Assembly (NCBI RefSeq): GCF_030116705.1
Contig: NZ_JAOTIK010000001.1
Span: forward strand, 7,220,501-7,284,500
Source of the DNA: Streptomyces sp. ML-6
GTDB taxonomy: Bacteria; Actinomycetota; Actinomycetes; Streptomycetales; Streptomycetaceae
Length of the DNA stretch: 64,000 nucleotides
Direction: 5' to 3'
Shown here one piece after another: positions 25,940-36,169 of this stretch. The notes under the pieces are model-generated. The model saw nothing but the letters and a program-made list of their open reading frames with translations. It searched no databases and was not told the origin of the DNA. The translations under genes and the position numbers were made by a program. The stretch's first letter is position 1, and each line of letters begins with the position of its first letter.

Positions 25940-26371
25940 GGGATTCCTCCTTGGGTGCACCGAGATCCATAAGGTATGGCAGTTGACCATTGCTTGGGAA
26001 GAGGGGTGAAGGGTGGCGGCGGGGAGGGGAGTAGCGGAGTTCCGTCGCCGGTCGAAGGGATGATTCCGCCGTTGCCCGGGAAGGGTGTTCGCGCGGAGGC
26101 GTCGGAGCCGTGTGCGGCGTCGGCGTACGCACCCCGTTGCCGTCGCGGATGCCGTCCTTGTGGCGGCGTGTCGGTCGATGCCTCCTCCCGGGGCGCGGCG
26201 GGCGGGTGTTCCCGGCGGCGGTGCGGTGTGCATCCGTGACCACTCTTTTGCGTACGCCCCTTGTGTTTCCCCCGGCGTTCCACAAAGGTGTGCCACCGAA
26301 CCTTTGCCGAAGGCTCGCTCTTCGCCCCCACGCCCCGGCGCAGCGCCGCCGACACACGACTGGAGCGCCTC
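25940..26371. promoter_or_regulatory. Divergent promoter region, ligase / permease
   Basis: 432 bases separate the two divergent start codons, longer than needed for promoters alone. No gene is credible here. A TTGACC box at about 25983 (plus strand) is present near the ligase side. No regulator gene is linked in the window, and no clear palindromic operator was found. Confidence 0.4.
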
Positions 26372-27841
<1,470 letters not shown>

Positions 27842-27931
27842 CCGGCCGAACCTGACGGGTCGTCGGGACGCCACACGGGTACGTACGAATCGTCAGGAGT
27901 CCGTACAAGTCCGGGCGTCCGGGCGGCCCGT

Positions 27932-27967
27932 CCGTTCCCCGCCGTGCCATGCCACGGCGGGGAACGG
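27932..27967. terminator. 15-bp perfect hairpin after the permease
   Basis: The arms are 27932-27946 and 27953-27967, with a six-base loop (CCATGC); core arm sequence GTTCCCCGCCGTG. It separates the permease from the cell-wall hydrolase gene. Confidence 0.85.
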
Positions 27968-28072
27968 GGTGGATGGGGCGGGTGGATACGGGTGCTCTCT
28001 TGCCATCCTCCTTTGACTGCACATAAGTTGGGCGCTTGCGACGTGTCCTATTGCCTGTGGGGGAGCCGAGTC

Positions 28073-29524
28073 ATGGCCGCGAACGGACGGCACCGCAAAT
28101 ATCAGCCCAGCCGGATCAACCGTGCCTCGCTCACGGTCACCGCGGGCGGTGCGGGCCTCGCGCTCCCGCTCCTGGCGGCGGCACCGGCGGGGGCCGCCTC
28201 CCCGGACGTCTGGGAGAAGGTCGCCGCCTGCGAATCCACCGGAAACTGGCACATCAACAGTGGCAACGGCTACTTCGGCGGACTGCAGTTCACCCGCTCG
28301 ACCTGGGCGGCCTACGGGGGCACGCTCTACGCCCCGCGCGCCGACCTGGCCACCAAGGACCAGCAGATAAAAATCGCCGAGAAGGTGCTCGAAGGGCAGG
28401 GCCCCGGCGCCTGGCCGGGCTGCTCGACGAAGGCGGGACTGACCAGGGACGGCGACACCGCAGACATCGCCCCGCAGTCCCAACGCACCGATCAGGTACG
28501 GGCGTCGGAGAAGCAGGAGCAGGCCGCCGACCGGAAAGCACGGGCGAAGCGGGCGGCCGAGGCCGCCTCGCCGACCTCCGTGCCCGGCAAGCGCGAGTCG
28601 TACACCGTGGCCCGCGGCGACTCGCTCTCCGCGATCGCGGCGTCCGAGCACGTCCGGGGCGGCTGGCAGCGCCTCTACGAGGCCAACCGCGAGGTCGTGG
28701 GGGACGATCCGGACCTCATCTTCCCCGGGCAGCGACTGAGCATCGACCCGGCCGCCCGGCCGCGGAGCACGGCCCAGGCCCCGGCGGCGAAGCCGAAGGC
28801 GGAGACCCCGGTTCGGACGAAGCAGCCGAAGGCGGGCGCGGCGGAGCCCGAGCACCGCGCGGCGGCCCCCGAGCGCCAGGAGGCCAGGTCCCACGACCGG
28901 ACCACCGAAACCGGGACGAAGACCCGACCGGTCGCCTCGCAGCAGGACCAGGCGACGAAGGCGAAGCCGAAGACCCGGCCGGCGGCCCCCCAGCAGCAGG
29001 CGGCGAAGCCGAAACCGCAGCAGAGCCAGAGCCGGAGCACGAAGCCGCAGCAGAGCACGAAACCGAAGCCGCAGCCGAAGAAGACCGAGAGCCCCCGCCC
29101 GAAGGAACGGCCGGCGAGGCACAACGGCCTCGTCGCCCCCGTCTCGGCCGGCATCGGAACGCCGTACCACCAGGCCGGTTCCTGGTCCAGCGGCTACCAC
29201 ACCGGGGTCGACTTCCCCGTCCCCACCGGTACGTCGGTGAAGGCGGTGGCCTCAGGCACGGTCGTCTCGGCGGGCTGGGGAGGGGCGTACGGCTACCAGG
29301 TCGTCATCCGGCACAACGACGGCAAGTACAGCCAGTACGCGCACCTGTCCGCGCTCCACGTGCGCGAGGGGCGGCAGGTCTCCGCGGGCCAGCGCATCGC
29401 GCGCTCCGGCTCCACCGGGAACAGCACCGGTCCGCACCTGCACTTCGAGATCCGCACCGGCCCCGGCTACGGCTCGGACATCGACCCGCTGGCCTACCTC
29501 AGGGCGGGCGGCGCCAGGGTCTGA
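28073..29524 (+). CDS. Secreted Rpf-type transglycosylase / LysM / M23 peptidase
   Basis: 483 residues with a three-part wall-lytic layout. A signal peptide ends at AAAPAGAAS; an Rpf/transglycosylase-like domain follows (SPDVWEKVAACESTGNWHIN, GYFGGLQFTRSTWAAYGG); then LysM (SYTVARGDSLSAIAASEHV); about 120 residues of Lys/Pro/Gln-rich linker; and a C-terminal M23 endopeptidase with zinc-site residues in GYHTGVDF and HLHFEI. It should cleave both glycan and peptide bonds of peptidoglycan, for germination or growth, like the RpfD-type proteins of streptomycetes as I recall. ATG 28073 has GGGGGAG upstream. Its 3' end overlaps the opposite DMT gene by 31 bases. Confidence 0.93.
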   Translation: MAANGRHRKYQPSRINRASLTVTAGGAGLALPLLAAAPAGAASPDVWEKVAACESTGNWHINSGNGYFGGLQFTRSTWAAYGGTLYAPRADLATKDQQIKIAEKVLEGQGPGAWPGCSTKAGLTRDGDTADIAPQSQRTDQVRASEKQEQAADRKARAKRAAEAASPTSVPGKRESYTVARGDSLSAIAASEHVRGGWQRLYEANREVVGDDPDLIFPGQRLSIDPAARPRSTAQAPAAKPKAETPVRTKQPKAGAAEPEHRAAAPERQEARSHDRTTETGTKTRPVASQQDQATKAKPKTRPAAPQQQAAKPKPQQSQSRSTKPQQSTKPKPQPKKTESPRPKERPARHNGLVAPVSAGIGTPYHQAGSWSSGYHTGVDFPVPTGTSVKAVASGTVVSAGWGGAYGYQVVIRHNDGKYSQYAHLSALHVREGRQVSAGQRIARSGSTGNSTGPHLHFEIRTGPGYGSDIDPLAYLRAGGARV

Positions 29525-30738
29525 ACGGTCCCGTGGGTCCCGGTCGCGTCATCCGGCGCGCCGGGACCGTCGGACGGGCGTCCCCGGAGCGCGGCGTCGG
29601 ACCGGGGACGCCCGTCCCCGAACTCCACCTGCTCCACACACATCAGCGGCATCAGCAACGGCAGCCGGCGCCGCTCGGGCACCGTCTCCGGGACGGGCTC
29701 GACCGCACCCGCCTCCAGCACGGGTCCGACCGCACATCCCTCCAGGACGGGGCCGGCCGCCCCGGGCACCGTTTCCCTGCTGGGCACCGTCTCCGCGCCG
29801 GGCACCGTCTCCCCGGCCCGCGCCTTCCGCTCGTCCGTCCCGGTGCTCCAAAGCCCCTCGCTCGACGCGTCGTCCGGGAGCCCGCCGTCCGTCATCCGCG
29901 CGGCGTGCCGTTCCGCACCCAGGCGTTCCGTCGTGAGCAGGATCAGGCCTCCCGCCGCGAGCACCGCGCAGGCCTGGGCGAGCACGGCCCCGGTCGTGCC
30001 GTGCAGGAACTCCTCCCCGAAGAGCGTGAGGCCGACGACCGCGGCCACCACCGGGTTCACCACGGTCACGGTGGCCAGGGGCGCGGTCAGTCCGGCACCC
30101 CGGTACGCGGCCTGGGAGAGCAGCAGACCGGAGGCGGCGAAACCGCCGATCGCCACCAGGGCCGGCAGCCCGGCGCCCACCGGGCCGGAGGTCAGCCCGA
30201 CCGCCACCGTCTTCGTGAACACGGAGGCGATGCCGAACGCGACCCCCGCCGCCCCGGCCAGGACCACACTGCGGACCACCGGTCGGCGCACACCCCTGGA
30301 GGCCAGCAGGAGCGCCGCGATCGCACCGAGCGTCAGACCGGCGAGCAGCAGCTGGTCCGGACCGTCCAGGGCGCGCGACTCGGCGTTCCCGGTGAGCGCG
30401 AGCAGACCGGCCAGCCCGACCGTCGTCATGATCGCGCCGCGCCACGCGGTGGCCCCCGCCCGGCGGCGCACGAAGAGCGCCGCCATCGGCAGGGCGAAGA
30501 CGATGGTGAGCGCCCCGAGCGGCTGGACGAGGCTGAGCGGACCGTAGGCCAGTGCCACGACGTGCAGCACCGCGCCCACCCCGTTCAGGGTCACGGCGGC
30601 CCACCAGACGCGGTTGCGCAGCGGTGCGAGCGAGTCGCCGTCCCCGTCCGCGGCCACGCGTTCCTGGACGATCGCCCCGGCCGCGTACGCGACCGCGGAG
30701 ACCAGTGACAGAAGCACGGACAGCGCAAGGGAACTCAT
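29494..30738 (-). CDS. DMT-superfamily transporter with repetitive C-terminal tail
   Basis: 414 residues. The first 280 or so form about nine to ten transmembrane helices with EamA/DMT spacing (for example LSLVQPLGALTIVFALPMAA and TVTVVNPVVAAVVGLTLFGE). The remaining 130 residues are soluble, acidic and repetitive, with variations on ETVPGAETVPSRETVPGA, and are unusual for this family. The final 31 bases overlap the wall-hydrolase gene on the other strand. ATG 30738 preferred; GTG 30747 is possible. Substrate unknown. Confidence 0.8.
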   Translation of the reverse strand: MSSLALSVLLSLVSAVAYAAGAIVQERVAADGDGDSLAPLRNRVWWAAVTLNGVGAVLHVVALAYGPLSLVQPLGALTIVFALPMAALFVRRRAGATAWRGAIMTTVGLAGLLALTGNAESRALDGPDQLLLAGLTLGAIAALLLASRGVRRPVVRSVVLAGAAGVAFGIASVFTKTVAVGLTSGPVGAGLPALVAIGGFAASGLLLSQAAYRGAGLTAPLATVTVVNPVVAAVVGLTLFGEEFLHGTTGAVLAQACAVLAAGGLILLTTERLGAERHAARMTDGGLPDDASSEGLWSTGTDERKARAGETVPGAETVPSRETVPGAAGPVLEGCAVGPVLEAGAVEPVPETVPERRRLPLLMPLMCVEQVEFGDGRPRSDAALRGRPSDGPGAPDDATGTHGTVQTLAPPALR

Positions 30739-30955
30739 GTGCACCACGATGTCCCTTCGGGACGGCCGCGTCGTCGTCCTTGAGGCTGCGATTCGGCGTA
30801 CTGCCCAAGTAGTACGAGGGTGGTCCCGGTGTCCTCCTCCCGAGGGTAGTCATCCTCCCGGAGAACCTCGGACCATTACGGTGAACGCCGCGGCGCGGGC
30901 GTCCGGAGCCCCGCGCGCCGACGCCGGCGGCCGGGCGGCGAGAGGGAGCAGAGGG

Positions 30956-31639
30956 ATGGTGGACGGGTCCGCGGCGGCCTCGGTGGGCGGGTTCTTCGCA
31001 CTGCGGACCGGGGCACCGCCCGACGGCGCGCCCCGCCCGCTGGCGGAGCTGTACGCGGGGGAGTCCGCCCCGCTCACCGCCCGCATCGACACCGTCGCCG
31101 CCCGGCTGCGCACCTCGGAGCGACGGGTCGCCGCCTCGATCGCGCACCTGGGACTGGCCTCGCGCCTCTGGTCGGTCGCGCTCGGGTCCGCCGCGCTGAC
31201 CGGCGGCTTCCCCGCGCTCACCCCCGGCCTCCTGCGCTGGGCCCCGGAACGGACGGCCCCCGACGACCTGTGGCTGGCGGACACCGTGCCGCTGCCCGGC
31301 ACCGCCCGTCACATCCGGGAGGAGGTCCAGTACGGCCACCTCGTGCCCCTCGCCGAGGCGATCCACCGGGACGGCCCCCTGTCCGACCGGCTGCTGTGGG
31401 GCAACGCGGGCTCGGCACTGGCGGGTTCGCTGCGTCAGCTGGTCACCTGGGCGCGTACGCACCGGCGCCCCGACGTCGGCGCACGGGCCCGCGCACTGAC
31501 CGCCGAACTCTTCGACCACCCGGACCTGCGGGACGCCGGCGCCCCGCACGACCCGGCGTTCCGCAGGCGCAGCTGCTGCCTGTACTACCGGGTTCCGGGC
31601 GGCGGACTGTGCGGGGACTGCGTCCTGGAACGGAACTGA
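30956..31639 (+). CDS. FhuF-like (2Fe-2S) protein
   Basis: 227 residues. The C-terminus has the FhuF iron-sulfur signature CC-x10-C-x2-C (RRSCCLYYRVPGGGLCGDCVLE), and the body has ARIDTVAARL, RRVAASIAHLGLASRLWS and REEVQYGHLVPLAEAI. FhuF proteins reduce ferric siderophores in the cytoplasm; a siderophore uptake operon lies 6 kb away, not in the same transcript. ATG 30956 with GAGGGAGC was chosen; GTG 30881 is a possible earlier start. No iron box was seen immediately upstream. Confidence 0.85.
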   Translation: MVDGSAAASVGGFFALRTGAPPDGAPRPLAELYAGESAPLTARIDTVAARLRTSERRVAASIAHLGLASRLWSVALGSAALTGGFPALTPGLLRWAPERTAPDDLWLADTVPLPGTARHIREEVQYGHLVPLAEAIHRDGPLSDRLLWGNAGSALAGSLRQLVTWARTHRRPDVGARARALTAELFDHPDLRDAGAPHDPAFRRRSCCLYYRVPGGGLCGDCVLERN

Positions 31640-31670
31640 ACGCCCTGGAACCGAACGTCCCGGCGGAACC

Positions 31671-31733
31671 GGCCACCCCGCCCGCGCCGGGGTGGCCGTG
31701 GTCGTGGGGCGGGCGGCGTCCCGCCCGCCCCAC
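31671..31733. terminator. Two consecutive hairpins between convergent genes
   Basis: Hairpin one: GGCCACCCC (31671-31679) with GGGGTGGCC (31689-31697). Hairpin two: GTGGGGCGGGCGG (31704-31716) with its exact complement (31721-31733), four-base loop. The second ends four bases before the ATPase stop. Confidence 0.8.
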
Positions 31734-31736
31734 AGC

Positions 31737-32192
31737 TCAACTGCTCAGCTGGAACTCGGCCCGGATGCGCTTGCCCACCGGCACGCGCTCGGCGGTCAGC
31801 CGGTCGCACAGCGCCACGACGATCTCCATGCCGTGCCCGCCGGGGCGCGCCGGGTCGGGGGCGCAGAACAGCGGCAGGGCGGCGCTGCTGTCGTACACCG
31901 TGACGCTGACGCGCTCCGCGGTGCCCTCCAGCTCCAGCAGATAGGGGCCCTGGCTGTAGCGGTCCGCGTTGGTGACCAGCTCGCTCACCGCCAGCATCAG
32001 GTCGCCGCGGGTGCGTTCGCCGAACACCGCGAGCCACTCGGCGGCCAGCCGGGCCAGGAAACGGTCGGCCAGCGCCCGCGCCCGCGCGATGCAGCCGGGC
32101 TCGCCGGCGAACACCTCGGCGCTGTGCAACACCTCCGGATACCGGTCCGGGCCGGGGCGGCCGACCGGGCGCGAGGTGACCTGTTCGTTCAT
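31737..32192 (-). CDS. RsbW-like ATP-binding regulatory protein
   Basis: 151 residues of the GHKL/HATPase_c_2 fold typical of anti-sigma kinases and their many Streptomyces relatives. The N box is LAVSELVTNADRYS and the G1 region ALPLFCAPDPARPGGHGMEIV, with the GGHGM loop; a Cys-rich or TM partner is not attached. ATG 32192 is taken. No anti-anti-sigma or sigma gene adjoins it, so its target is unknown. Confidence 0.82.
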   Translation of the reverse strand: MNEQVTSRPVGRPGPDRYPEVLHSAEVFAGEPGCIARARALADRFLARLAAEWLAVFGERTRGDLMLAVSELVTNADRYSQGPYLLELEGTAERVSVTVYDSSAALPLFCAPDPARPGGHGMEIVVALCDRLTAERVPVGKRIRAEFQLSS

Positions 32193-32485
32193 GTGCTCCA
32201 GCCAGGGCGAGCGGGAAAGTCCGACGACAGCTTCTCGACGTCCGCCTACCCGCGGGAAACGGTCCCACTCCGGGCAGAACCCACCAGTTTTCGGCCACGG
32301 CCGGATCGGTCGGTCACCCCCTTCCCGCACGTCGCCCGTCGGCCCGGCCCGGCGGGGCGCCGCACGATGTCACGCGAACGGAGCAGCGTCGGGTGCATGG
32401 CAGACTTGACCGGGGCGTTCGGCCCGGCAGAGCAGGTCAGGTACGGCGGTCGGCGCCACGAGAGACGGATGACAGAGGAACGGCG

Positions 32486-33970
32486 ATGACGGTGACAGAG
32501 GACAGCCCGGAGCTCGCTCCCGGAACTGAGGAGTTCGGTCCCGGCATCGACCCGGAGCGGCTGGCCGTCTGCCTGAGCGTGCTCGACGAACTCGACACGA
32601 TCGAGATCGACCACCCCGACGCCGTCGCCGTGCGCCGCGCCACCGCCGGGATCTACCGGACCGTGAAGCAGCGCCGCCGCCAGGAGCGCCGCGCCGCCAA
32701 GACCGCGCACGACAAGGCGGTCACCGAGGCCACCGCGACCGGCTCGGCCGACCGGATCGACGACGAGACCCAGGGCGTCCTGCCGTCCTCGTCCACCCGC
32801 GGCGAGATCGCCGGGGTGCTCCAGCGCCCCCGTTCCTGCTACATCTGCAAGACCCGGTACGTCGAGGTGGACGCGTTCTACCACCAGCTGTGCCAGCCGT
32901 GCGCGCGGGAGAACCGGGCGCGCCGCGACGCCCGGACCGACCTCACGGGCCGGCGCGCGCTGCTGACCGGCGGCCGGGCGAAGATCGGCATGTACATTGC
33001 GCTGCGGCTGCTGCGCGACGGCGCCCACACCACCATCACCACCCGCTTCCCCAACGACGCGATCCGCCGCTTCAAGGCGATGCCGGACAGCGGGGAGTGG
33101 ATCCACCGGCTGAAGATCGTCGGCATCGACCTGCGCGACCCCGCCCAGGTCGTCGCGCTCGCCGACTCGGTGGCGGCCGAGGGCCCGCTGGACATCCTGA
33201 TCAACAACGCGGCGCAGACCGTGCGCCGCTCCGCGAACGCGTACAGCGAACTGGTCAACGCCGAGTCCGCGCCGCTCCCGGCGGGCGAGCTGCCCGCCTC
33301 GGAGGTCATCGGCACCTTCGGCAGCGGCACCGTCGACCGGGTCGCCGCGCTCCCGGCCGCCCGCAAGGAGGGTCTGAGCGCCCAGGACGTCACCGAACTC
33401 GCCCTGGTCACCGGCTCCGCCTCGCTGGAGCGGATCGCCGCCGGAACGGCGATCGACGCGGGCGGGCTGGTCCCCGACCTGCACCACACCAACAGCTGGG
33501 TCCAGACCGTCGACGAGGTCGGGCCGATCGAGCTGCTGGAGGTCCAGCTCTGCAACTCCACCGCCCCGTTCATCCTGATCAGCAGGTTGCGCCCGGCGAT
33601 GGCGGCGGCCTCGGCCGAGCGCGCCTACGTGGTCAACGTCTCCGCGATGGAGGGCGTGTTCGGCCGCGGCTACAAGGGAGCGGGCCACCCGCACACCAAC
33701 ATGGCCAAGGCCGCGCTGAACATGCTCACCCGCACCAGCGCCCAGGAGATGTTCGAGAAGGACCGCATCCTGATGACGGCCGTCGACACCGGCTGGATCA
33801 CCGACGAGCGCCCGCACCCCGACAAGATCCGTCTCGCCGAGGAGGGCTTCCACGCCCCGCTCGACCTGGTCGACGGCGCCGCCCGCGTCTACGACCCGAT
33901 CGTGCGCGGCGAGGCGGGCGAGGACCTGTACGGCTGCTTCCTCAAGGACTACGCGCCGGCCAAGTGGTAG
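32486..33970 (+). CDS. Zinc-ribbon SDR-like protein lacking the catalytic Tyr
   Basis: 494 residues. After a charged helical N-terminus there is a four-Cys zinc ribbon (C118, C121, C136, C139 in CYICK and CQPCAREN), then a Rossmann domain starting RRALLTGGRAKIGMYIALRLL with DILINNAAQTVRR. In the active-site region Ser is present (VNVSAMEG), but the YxxxK motif reads TNMAK (Thr404, Lys408), so the normal catalytic Tyr is missing. An insertion of about 100 residues precedes it. It may bind NAD(P) for a non-redox or regulatory role. Monocistronic, followed by a terminator. Confidence 0.82.
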   Translation: MTVTEDSPELAPGTEEFGPGIDPERLAVCLSVLDELDTIEIDHPDAVAVRRATAGIYRTVKQRRRQERRAAKTAHDKAVTEATATGSADRIDDETQGVLPSSSTRGEIAGVLQRPRSCYICKTRYVEVDAFYHQLCQPCARENRARRDARTDLTGRRALLTGGRAKIGMYIALRLLRDGAHTTITTRFPNDAIRRFKAMPDSGEWIHRLKIVGIDLRDPAQVVALADSVAAEGPLDILINNAAQTVRRSANAYSELVNAESAPLPAGELPASEVIGTFGSGTVDRVAALPAARKEGLSAQDVTELALVTGSASLERIAAGTAIDAGGLVPDLHHTNSWVQTVDEVGPIELLEVQLCNSTAPFILISRLRPAMAAASAERAYVVNVSAMEGVFGRGYKGAGHPHTNMAKAALNMLTRTSAQEMFEKDRILMTAVDTGWITDERPHPDKIRLAEEGFHAPLDLVDGAARVYDPIVRGEAGEDLYGCFLKDYAPAKW

Positions 33971-34007
33971 CCCGTCCGGCGGCGCGGTGACGCACGAGCC
34001 GCCGCGG

Positions 34008-34036
34008 ACCCGGCCGGGAGACATTCCTGGCCGGGT
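34008..34036 (+). terminator. Terminator after the zinc-ribbon SDR
   Basis: ACCCGGCC and GGCCGGGT pair around a 13-base loop and are followed by CTTTCC, a short pyrimidine/T run. Confidence 0.7.
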
Positions 34037-34128
34037 CTTTCCCGTACGAGGTGGCCGAAAGTGACCATTAGCACACGTTCCATCGAGCGTGGCGGCGCTC
34101 ATTTGGTTACTCTGATGTGAACGGACGT

Positions 34129-34158
34129 AATCGAGGAGTCCACAAACTCTCCTCGATT
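34129..34158. promoter_or_regulatory. 10-bp perfect hairpin upstream of the orphan peptide
   Basis: AATCGAGGAG and CTCCTCGATT flank a 10-base loop, 163 bases before the peptide start. Unlike the terminators here, the stem is AT-containing and contains a GAGGAG ribosome-binding-like core. It could be an operator or a 5'-leader structure. Confidence 0.5.
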
Positions 34159-34320
34159 GTCCTGGGGCAGGCTGGTCAACCAAGTCGCCGTCCCGCCCCC
34201 GTACCCGGCGCCACCGCGACCGAACTGTTCTTGCCCCTGCCCCCACGAGTGGCCGATCTCCCGGTGATGAGGCCGGGACGTCGGTGACGTTCGGGGCTAC
34301 GCGACACGAAGGAGTGCGCG

Positions 34321-34497
34321 GTGACGACACCGGAACTGACGAAGCACGAGAAACGATCCGCCGAACGGCACGGGGAGCGGCCCCGCAGACCCGAGAAGCT
34401 CCGGAACATCGAGGTCTGGGCCAGGTCCGCGCCGATCCGGCTGGCCGGCTACGAGGACGACCTCGCCGAGCCGCACATCCTGCCCGGCATCGACTGA
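34321..34497 (+). CDS. Orphan 58-residue peptide, RiPP-precursor-like
   Basis: GTG 34321 has AAGGAG six bases upstream. The first 28 residues are strongly basic and hydrophilic (TKHEKRSAERHGERPRRPEK); the last 30 are quite different: IEVWARSAPIRLAGYEDD then LAEPHILPGID, with one Trp, one Tyr and an acidic end. The sharp leader/core-like split resembles ribosomal peptide precursors, but there is no Cys, and no maturase, protease or exporter is adjacent. It has its own leader and a very strong terminator, so it is almost certainly transcribed alone. I do not recognise a family with certainty; a small structural or regulatory protein is equally possible. Confidence 0.65.
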   Translation: MTTPELTKHEKRSAERHGERPRRPEKLRNIEVWARSAPIRLAGYEDDLAEPHILPGID

Positions 34498-34520
34498 CGC
34501 CGCTCCACGGATCTGCGTCC

Positions 34521-34569
34521 GAACGCCCGGGTTCCGGTCCGCACGCCGCGGACCGGAACCCGGGCGTTC
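34521..34569. terminator. 22-bp perfect hairpin, bidirectional
   Basis: The arms 34521-34542 and 34548-34569 are exact reverse complements around a five-base loop (ACGCC); the arm starts GAACGCCCGGG. It lies between the peptide gene and the convergent lipase maturation factor gene, and is the longest perfect stem in the window. Confidence 0.9.
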
Positions 34570-34608
34570 CGGTGCCCCGGTCCGCCGGGCCGGGCGACGG
34601 GTCCGGGT

Positions 34609-36045
34609 TCAGGACCGCCGGGCCGGACCGGTCCGGGCGGGGCCGAGCGAGACCGGGGGCATGAACTCCCGCACATGGGTCCGTTGCCACCAGCACCCGG
34701 TGGCCCGCAGCTCGCGCCAGGTGGTGAAGCGGTAGCGGTACAGCCGGGCGCGGACGTGCACGGGCGGGGCGTCGGGGAAGGGGTTGTGGCGCAGCAGCCG
34801 CAGAGTGTCCCGGTCGTTCTTCAGCAGCCGTTCCACGAACGGGCCGAACCAGGGCCGGGCGTACGCGGGGGAGAGCGCCGCGAACCACATCAGCCAGTCG
34901 AGCCGCAGATGGTACGGGGCGAACTGGCGGGGCATCCGGCGCGGATCGCCCGGCTTGCCGCGGAAGCCGTACTCCTGCCAGCGGGTGCCGTTGTGGAGCA
35001 CCCGCTCGTCCGTGCCCTCGACCACCACCTCCAGCCGGACCCGGCTGATGCTGCCGAAGGCGCCGTAGGTGTTGACCAGGTGCAGCGGGTCGAACGAGCG
35101 GTTCATCACCTGGCGGCGGGAGACGAGGTTGAGCGCCGGGCGGTAGCTGAGGAGGACGACCAGCACGGTGACCGCGATGACGACGATCTCGTACCAGAGC
35201 GGCGGCGCGGACTGTGCGGGCATCCGGACGAACGGGGACCAGTCGACGGCGGGCAGGGCGAGGGTGATGGTCAGCCAGTTCAGCCAGGCGAAGTTCCCCG
35301 AGAACACCAGCCACAGCTGGGTGACGATCATCAGCCCGGCGGCGGCGCTCGCCACCGGCTGCGGGGTGAACAGGAGCACCGGCACCAGGAGCTGGGTGAA
35401 GTGGTTGGCCGCCACCTCGGCCCGGTGCAGGGGCTTCGGCAGCCGGTGGAAGAACCAGCTCAGCGGCCCCGGCATCGGCTGGGTCTCGTGATGGAAGTAC
35501 AGGCACGTCAGCCTGCGCCAGCACTCGTCGCCCCGGATCTTGATCAGCCCGGCGCCGAACTCCACCCGGAACAGCACCCAGCGCAGCAGCCACAGCACCA
35601 GCACCGGCGGGGACGTGGGGCCGTGGCCGAGGAAGACGGCGAGGAAGCCGGTCTCCAGCAGCAGGGATTCCCAGCCGAAGCCGTACCAGGTCTGACCGAC
35701 CTGGACGATCGAGAGGTAGAGGAACCAGGGCAGCGCCCACAGCAGCATCGCCGCCCAGAGCGGAACGTACGAGTCCACGCCCGAGAGCAGGGCGACGGCG
35801 AGCGCGCAGCCGGTCCAGGCGACGAGGGCGAAGAAGCGGTCGGAGTAGTGGAGCCGGAAGAGCCCGGGGCCCTCGCGCCAGTTCGTGCGCCGCAGGAGGT
35901 CGGGCACCGGCAGCATGCCGCGTTCCCCGATCAGGGCCCGGAACTGGAGCGCGGCGGTGAGGAAGGCGAACAGGTAGACACCGGCGAGAGCCCGCTGGAA
36001 GATCAGCCGACTGAGCCAGTACCCGTCCGCGGTGAACCAATCCAT
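34609..36045 (-). CDS. Lipase maturation factor family membrane protein
   Basis: 478 residues, multi-pass membrane protein. The N-terminus DWFTADGYWLSRLIFQRALAG and ERGMLPVPDLL, the segment QVGQTWYGFGWESLLLETGFLA, FGAGLIKIRGDECWRRLTCLYFHHETQP and the C-terminal QFAPYHLRLDWLMWFAALSP are hallmarks of the LMF1-type family. In animals LMF1 helps fold lipases in the ER; in bacteria the role is unproven. ATG 36045 is set by family similarity, since the GGAGGT is very close to it. Ends convergent with the orphan peptide. Confidence 0.92.
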   Translation of the reverse strand: MDWFTADGYWLSRLIFQRALAGVYLFAFLTAALQFRALIGERGMLPVPDLLRRTNWREGPGLFRLHYSDRFFALVAWTGCALAVALLSGVDSYVPLWAAMLLWALPWFLYLSIVQVGQTWYGFGWESLLLETGFLAVFLGHGPTSPPVLVLWLLRWVLFRVEFGAGLIKIRGDECWRRLTCLYFHHETQPMPGPLSWFFHRLPKPLHRAEVAANHFTQLLVPVLLFTPQPVASAAAGLMIVTQLWLVFSGNFAWLNWLTITLALPAVDWSPFVRMPAQSAPPLWYEIVVIAVTVLVVLLSYRPALNLVSRRQVMNRSFDPLHLVNTYGAFGSISRVRLEVVVEGTDERVLHNGTRWQEYGFRGKPGDPRRMPRQFAPYHLRLDWLMWFAALSPAYARPWFGPFVERLLKNDRDTLRLLRHNPFPDAPPVHVRARLYRYRFTTWRELRATGCWWQRTHVREFMPPVSLGPARTGPARRS

Positions 36046-36060
36046 CACCTCCAGTATCGG

Positions 36061-36122
36061 CCCGGCGCCCCGCCCAGGTCCCTCGAATCCGCCCGGCGCC
36101 CCGCCCAGGTCCCTTGAATCCG
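36061..36122. repeat. 31-bp direct repeat, two copies
   Basis: Positions 36061-36091 and 36092-36122 are tandem copies with a single C/T difference; unit starts CCCGGCGCCCCGCCCAGG. It lies between the DUF1990 stop and the lipase maturation factor start, so it may sit in the latter's promoter. Confidence 0.85.
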
Positions 36123-36169
36123 CCCGGCGCGCTCCGGTTTCTCGGCTCCGCCCGCCGCGCCCCGGTCCC

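Noticed and set aside
28036..30708. Plus-strand 890-codon frame
   Set aside because: Frame-shifted reading of the wall hydrolase and antisense of the DMT transporter; Gly/Arg-rich without domains.
32246..36040. Minus-strand 1264-codon frame
   Set aside because: Runs across three unrelated real genes and two terminators; lipase maturation factor motifs are in another frame.
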